Source of the DNA: Vibrio gigantis
Lineage (GTDB): Bacteria; Pseudomonadota; Gammaproteobacteria; Enterobacterales; Vibrionaceae
Direction of reading: 5' to 3'
Length of the DNA: 64,000 bases
NCBI RefSeq assembly: GCF_024347515.1
Contig: NZ_AP025492.1
Location: 248,001 to 312,000 of the forward strand
Below the pieces are notes generated by a model. The model made no database searches. It saw only the letters and a list, made by a program, of their open reading frames with translations, and was not told where the DNA came from. Position numbers and translations under genes: made by a program. Shown here in pieces: positions 60,051 through 64,000 of the stretch. Position 1 is the first letter of the stretch, and every line of letters begins with the position of its first letter.

Positions 60051-61703
60051 ATGTTGAAAAATATCAACCCTACGCAAACACAAGCGTGGAAAGCTCTAAC
60101 TGCACATTTTGAGTCTGCTCAAGATATGGATATGAAAGAGCTTTTTGCTCAAGATGCAAAGCGTTTCGAGAGCTTCTCTACTCGTTTCGGTTCTGACATC
60201 TTAGTCGATTACTCTAAGAACCTAATCGATGCAGAAACGATGCAGCACCTATTTGCTCTTGCAAGCGAGACTGAAGTTAAGTCTGCAATTGAAGCGATGT
60301 TTAGCGGTGATGCGATCAACAAGACTGAAGGTCGTTCAGTACTTCACACTGCTCTACGTAACCGTAGTGATAAGCCAGTAATGGTTGATGGCAAAGACGT
60401 AATGCCAGCAGTAAATGCAGTACTAGCAAAAATGGAGCTGTTCACACACCGTATCGTTTCTGGTGAGTGGAAAGGTTACACAGGTAAAGAGATCACTGAT
60501 GTAGTTAACATCGGTATCGGCGGTTCGGACCTTGGTCCATACATGGTGACTGAAGCTCTAACACCATACAAAACTCGTCTAAACATGCACTTCGTTTCTA
60601 ACGTAGATGGCACTCACATTGTTGAGACACTTAAGCCTCTAAACCCAGAAACGACACTATTCCTAGTTGCATCTAAAACATTCACTACTCAAGAAACAAT
60701 GACTAACGCGCACTCTGCTCGTGATTGGTTCTTGGCTGAAGCGGGCGATAACGCACACGTAGCTAAACACTTCGCAGCACTATCAACTAACGCAACTGCA
60801 GTCGCTGAATTTGGTATTGATACTGACAACATGTTCGAATTCTGGGACTGGGTTGGTGGTCGTTACTCACTATGGTCAGCAATCGGCCTGTCTATTTCTC
60901 TTTCTGTAGGCTTCGATAACTTCGTTGAGCTACTAGAAGGTGCTCACGAGATGGATAACCACTTTGCTTCAACTGAGTTTGAAAGCAACATTCCAGTAAT
61001 CCTTGCGCTTATCGGTATTTGGTACAACAACTTCCACGGCGCTGAGTCAGAAGCAATTCTACCTTACGATCAATACATGCACCGTTTTGCTGCTTACTTC
61101 CAGCAAGGCAACATGGAATCGAACGGTAAGTTTGTTGACCGTGAAGGCAACCCAGTAGAGTACCAAACAGGTCCTATCATCTGGGGTGAACCTGGTACAA
61201 ACGGCCAGCACGCTTTCTATCAACTGATTCACCAAGGCACTAAGTTGATCCCATCAGACTTCATTGCGCCTGCTATCAGCCACAATCCAGCATCTGATCA
61301 CCACCAGAAGCTAATGTCTAACTTTTTTGCTCAAACTGAAGCGCTAGCTTTTGGTAAGACAAAAGAGACAGTAGAAGCTGAATTCCTAGCAGCTGGCAAA
61401 ACAGCTGAAGAAGTTGCTGAGCTAGTACCTTTCAAAGTATTTGAAGGTAACCGTCCTACGAACTCAATTCTTGTTAAGCAAATCAACCCTCGCTCTTTAG
61501 GTAACCTGATCGCGATGTACGAGCACAAGATCTTCGTTCAAGGCGTTATCTGGAACATCTTCAGCTTCGACCAATGGGGTGTGGAACTTGGTAAGCAACT
61601 AGCAAACCAAATTCTTCCAGAGCTTGCTGACGATGCTCAAGTAACGTCTCACGACAGCTCAACGAACGGTCTAATCAATGCATTTAAAGCGCTTAAAGCT
61701 TAA
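60051..61703 (+). CDS. pgi: Glucose-6-phosphate isomerase
   Basis: Interconverts glucose-6-phosphate and fructose-6-phosphate in glycolysis and gluconeogenesis. The 550-residue protein contains the two family signatures: [20 protein letters not shown] with the sugar-phosphate loop, and [20 protein letters not shown] with the catalytic His region (ESNGKFVD and [14 protein letters not shown] also match). The C-terminal [11 protein letters not shown] is standard. Codon use is biased to highly expressed codons. It is monocistronic, with a strong terminator. Confidence 0.98.
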   Translation: MLKNINPTQTQAWKALTAHFESAQDMDMKELFAQDAKRFESFSTRFGSDILVDYSKNLIDAETMQHLFALASETEVKSAIEAMFSGDAINKTEGRSVLHTALRNRSDKPVMVDGKDVMPAVNAVLAKMELFTHRIVSGEWKGYTGKEITDVVNIGIGGSDLGPYMVTEALTPYKTRLNMHFVSNVDGTHIVETLKPLNPETTLFLVASKTFTTQETMTNAHSARDWFLAEAGDNAHVAKHFAALSTNATAVAEFGIDTDNMFEFWDWVGGRYSLWSAIGLSISLSVGFDNFVELLEGAHEMDNHFASTEFESNIPVILALIGIWYNNFHGAESEAILPYDQYMHRFAAYFQQGNMESNGKFVDREGNPVEYQTGPIIWGEPGTNGQHAFYQLIHQGTKLIPSDFIAPAISHNPASDHHQKLMSNFFAQTEALAFGKTKETVEAEFLAAGKTAEEVAELVPFKVFEGNRPTNSILVKQINPRSLGNLIAMYEHKIFVQGVIWNIFSFDQWGVELGKQLANQILPELADDAQVTSHDSSTNGLINAFKALKA

Positions 61704-61724
61704 TTGAGTTGATAGCAAAAAAAG

Positions 61725-61753
61725 AAACGCCAACCTTCGGGTTGGCGTTTTTG
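61725..61753 (+). terminator. Terminator after pgi
   Basis: AAACGCCAAC-cttcgg-GTTGGCGTTT is followed by TTG; a strong GC-rich stem about 20 bases after the stop. Confidence 0.92.
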
Positions 61754-61790
61754 TATCTGTAGAGTAAGCAATGGTTAAATCGCAGGTAAT

Positions 61791-61819
61791 AAAAAGGCTG
61801 ACGTATCTGTCAGCCTCTT
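61791..61819 (-). terminator. Terminator after cheX (minus strand)
   Basis: AGGCTGAC-gtatct-GTCAGCCT, a perfect 8-bp stem. On the minus strand it is followed by TTTTT, closing the zur-cheX unit. Confidence 0.85.
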
Positions 61820-61860
61820 AAATACAGCGTCAGTCTTCTAAATATCTGCAATAACGGCTT

Positions 61861-62322
61861 CTATTCGAAACAGATCTCGATGAAGGCATTACCCCATTGA
61901 GATGAGAAAGGCATGATGATGATTGCCCCGTCACACTTGTGACGAATAGTGTGTCCTTTACCGGAAACGACAATTGGTGTTGCCATGTCGAAGTCGAAGC
62001 CGCTTTCAGCAAGAATACGCTTTGCACCGCCAGTCACCATGTTAGTGATTTCACCAACCATATCGGTAACTTCTTCGTTCAGGCCATTTGGTCGTTCACC
62101 GAGCATGTTTTCCATGATTTCGAGAGCGAGACCTTCATCAAAGGTGATCGACATAGAGCCACGAGATTGTGTACCAACCATACCAATGAGGCCGGATACA
62201 TCACCACGAGCGATTTCATCTTTCTTAACTCTCGGTTTTTGTGGCTTCAACTCTAGAGAAGCCATCGTTTTTAATACGTTCATCAAAGAAGCTAAAAACG
62301 GGTTTACAAATTCAGCGCGCAT
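61861..62322 (-). CDS. cheX: CheX family chemotaxis phosphatase
   Basis: A 153-residue single-domain protein of the CheC/CheX/FliY family, which removes phosphate from CheY or related response regulators. The conserved Glu-x-x-Asn of the active site appears in DMVGEITNMVTGGAKRIL. The surrounding fold (MRAEFVNPFLASLMNVLKTM and the central MENMLGERP) is typical. It is 17 bases downstream of zur on the same strand, so the two are likely co-transcribed, a pairing not explained by function. The cognate regulator is not in the window. Confidence 0.9.
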   Translation of the reverse strand: MRAEFVNPFLASLMNVLKTMASLELKPQKPRVKKDEIARGDVSGLIGMVGTQSRGSMSITFDEGLALEIMENMLGERPNGLNEEVTDMVGEITNMVTGGAKRILAESGFDFDMATPIVVSGKGHTIRHKCDGAIIIMPFSSQWGNAFIEICFE

Positions 62323-62339
62323 AATGTTCTTCTATAATC

Positions 62340-62798
62340 TTATTCTTTCATCTCGGAGGAGCAAGATTGGCAAATGCCATGCGATTCAATGACATGATTA
62401 GTCAATTGAAAGCCATGCTTCTCAGCGTTACTGGCAAGTAGGGTGACAAGCGCATCGTCTTGCAGTTCTATCACAGTGCCACATTTATCGCAGATCAGTA
62501 GTTGAGAGAAATGTTTGTTGGCATTGCAAGAACAGCAGCATATAAAGCTATTGGTTGACTCAACTCGGTGAATGAAACCTTGTTCCAACAAGAAATCCAA
62601 AGCGCGATAAACTGTAGGAGGCTTGGCCTGCGGTTCACTGACTTTCAACTGCTCTAATAATTCATAAGCACTGGAGGCTTTTTTATTAGAGAGGATGAGC
62701 TCAAACACTCGCTTTCTTTGAGGTGTTAGTCTAACTCCTCGCGATGCGCATATCCCTTCAACTTGCTCTATTAATGTGTGGTCCAAATTTTTCACCAT
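62340..62798 (-). CDS. zur: Zinc uptake transcriptional repressor Zur
   Basis: Fur-family repressor that shuts off zinc-uptake genes when zinc is plentiful. The 152-residue protein has the winged-helix (GVRLTPQRKRVFELILSNKK, then KPPTVYRALDFLLEQGFIHR) and zinc-binding Cys pairs in LLICDKCGTVIEL and GICQSCSSEM. The Cys-rich segment FICCCSCNANKH after the DNA-binding domain fits Zur rather than Fur or PerR. It is divergent from dusA across a 312-base gap, the same neighbourhood as in E. coli, and precedes cheX. Confidence 0.94.
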   Translation of the reverse strand: MVKNLDHTLIEQVEGICASRGVRLTPQRKRVFELILSNKKASSAYELLEQLKVSEPQAKPPTVYRALDFLLEQGFIHRVESTNSFICCCSCNANKHFSQLLICDKCGTVIELQDDALVTLLASNAEKHGFQLTNHVIESHGICQSCSSEMKE

Positions 62799-63110
62799 TC
62801 AATCGGACATCCCTATTCAACCTTATTTCTAGGTTACTACGTTTTGGGAGCCAATGATTTCTATTAAAGTCAGGTACAGAGCGTATTGTGACCCACGACT
62901 TTGAATAAGACAAGGTAACTCAAAATGACAGTGTGACTCAAGGCATAACTGATTAATGAGGTTGAATTAGAGATCTGGTGAATAGGTTTATAAAAAAGTG
63001 TGAGGCAAAGTTCATATAGCACAAACAGAGCATAGCATTTACAATAGCCGACCTTGCTTTTGCTGGGTATTCCAGCATATTTTTTTGACTCGCTACTAGG
63101 GTACTTTGCC

Positions 63111-64000
63111 ATGACACATTCATGTAGGTTGTCTGTCGCTCCAATGCTCGATTGGACTGACCGCCACTGTCGTTACTTTCACCGTTTGCTTTCTCAGCAG
63201 ACTCTTCTGTACACGGAAATGGTAACAACGGGCGCGATCTTACATGGTAAGGGCGACTTTCTAGAATATAATGAGCAAGAACATCCTCTTGCACTTCAAC
63301 TTGGTGGCTCAAATCCGGTTGATCTTGCTGCTTGTGCAAAGCTAGCTGGTGAGCGCGGTTATGATGAAGTAAACCTTAACGTAGGTTGCCCTTCAGACCG
63401 AGTTCAGAATGGTCGCTTTGGCGCGTGCTTGATGGCTGAGCCAGAGCTGGTTGCGGATTGTGTCTCAGCAATGAAAGAAGTCACGGATATTCCAATTACC
63501 GTGAAGACGCGTATTGGTATCGATGACCAAGACTCTTATGAGTTCTTAACTAAGTTTGTTTCTACAGTGTCTGAAAAGGGCGGTTGTGAGCAATTTACTA
63601 TCCATGCACGTAAAGCGTGGTTGAGTGGTCTTAGCCCGAAAGAGAACCGTGAGATCCCACCTCTAGACTACGATCGTGCATACCAAATCAAGAAAGATTT
63701 CTCTGATCTTGTGATTGCTGTGAATGGTGGTATCACTACGTTAGAACAGACTAAAGAACATCTTCAGCACCTTGACGGCGTGATGATTGGTCGTGAGGCT
63801 TACCATAGTCCATTTATTCTTGCGGAAGTTGATCAACAGATCTTTGGTTTAGATACGCCAATTAAGAAACGCTCACAAGTTGTGGAAGAGATGTACCCGT
63901 ACATCGAACGTGAACTTTCAAATGGTGCGAGCCTAGGACATATCTCTCGTCATATGCTTGGTTTGTTCCAAAGCATGCCAGGTGCAAGGCAATGGCGTCG
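63111..64000 (+). CDS. dusA: tRNA-dihydrouridine(20/20a) synthase, 3' end outside window
   Basis: Flavin-dependent enzyme that reduces uridine to dihydrouridine at positions 20/20a of tRNA. The frame runs from the ATG at 63111 to the window edge, so about 296 of roughly 330 residues are visible. [20 protein letters not shown] gives the FMN-binding start. The catalytic cysteine lies in [20 protein letters not shown], and [32 protein letters not shown] and [10 protein letters not shown] are family signatures. It is divergent from zur, as in E. coli. The 312-base gap before it (62799-63110) shows no further named element; a small frame on the other strand there is not a gene. Confidence 0.96.
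   Translation, partial: MTHSCRLSVAPMLDWTDRHCRYFHRLLSQQTLLYTEMVTTGAILHGKGDFLEYNEQEHPLALQLGGSNPVDLAACAKLAGERGYDEVNLNVGCPSDRVQNGRFGACLMAEPELVADCVSAMKEVTDIPITVKTRIGIDDQDSYEFLTKFVSTVSEKGGCEQFTIHARKAWLSGLSPKENREIPPLDYDRAYQIKKDFSDLVIAVNGGITTLEQTKEHLQHLDGVMIGREAYHSPFILAEVDQQIFGLDTPIKKRSQVVEEMYPYIERELSNGASLGHISRHMLGLFQSMPGARQWR

Noticed and set aside
62953..63339. 128-codon minus-strand frame across the zur-dusA gap
   Set aside because: Overlaps the start of dusA, which is certain, and has no domain features.

Overview
The window is chromosomal DNA of a Vibrio (Gammaproteobacteria, Vibrionaceae). The evidence is E. coli-like housekeeping synteny (psd-rsgA-orn-tRNA-queG-tsaE-amiB-mutL-miaA-hfq-hflX-hflK-hflC-purA), the polar sodium-motor gene motX beside purA, an MSHA-type pilin, moderate GC, and Vibrio-style intergenic repeats. 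The species cannot be fixed from this window alone. Coding density is high, and most genes are conserved core genes.

Bases 1-4000 are the end of a surface-polysaccharide region: the 3' part of ugd, a membrane-bound nucleotide-sugar dehydratase/epimerase (WbpM/FlaA1 type) and galU. Bases 4000-18200 carry gpmI, ogt, a MATE transporter, an apparently intact IS3-family element, groES-groEL behind a heat-shock-type promoter, a secreted repeat protein, a diguanylate cyclase, an MgtC-like protein, an MSHA-like pilin, divergent epmB/efp and a lipoprotein. A short dispersed repeat recurs between genes only in this part, and the IS sits inside one copy. Bases 18200-24000 hold frdABCD, epmA (so all three known EF-P beta-lysylation genes epmA, epmB and efp lie within about 8 kb) and an EamA exporter. 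Bases 24100-30900 hold a chemoreceptor, a SLC13-type symporter, psd, rsgA and orn.

Bases 30960-33260 are a 16-gene tRNA array: nine identical tRNA-Gly(GCC) and seven identical initiator tRNA-fMet genes, alternating, behind one strong promoter. It is followed by a 630-base gap carrying two perfect inverted DnaA boxes plus two relaxed ones, at the position between tRNA-Gly genes and queG that recalls E. coli datA. Bases 33700-44700 are queG and the tsaE-amiB-mutL-miaA-hfq-hflX-hflK-hflC block. Bases 44700-49100 have a DUF2065 gene, purA, a MITE-like element, motX behind a FliA-type promoter, and an exported amidohydrolase. Bases 49300-59200 hold rnr-rlmB, rpsF-rpsR-rplI (no priB), a DUF481 outer-membrane protein, dnaB, alr and a POTRA-less Omp85-like barrel. 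The right end holds yjbQ, pgi, cheX, zur and the start of dusA.

No phage, CRISPR array or defence island was seen. The most unusual items are the tRNA array, the DnaA-box cluster beside it, the dispersed repeat with its IS, and a few unassigned envelope proteins. Most are structural observations rather than a clearly new system.
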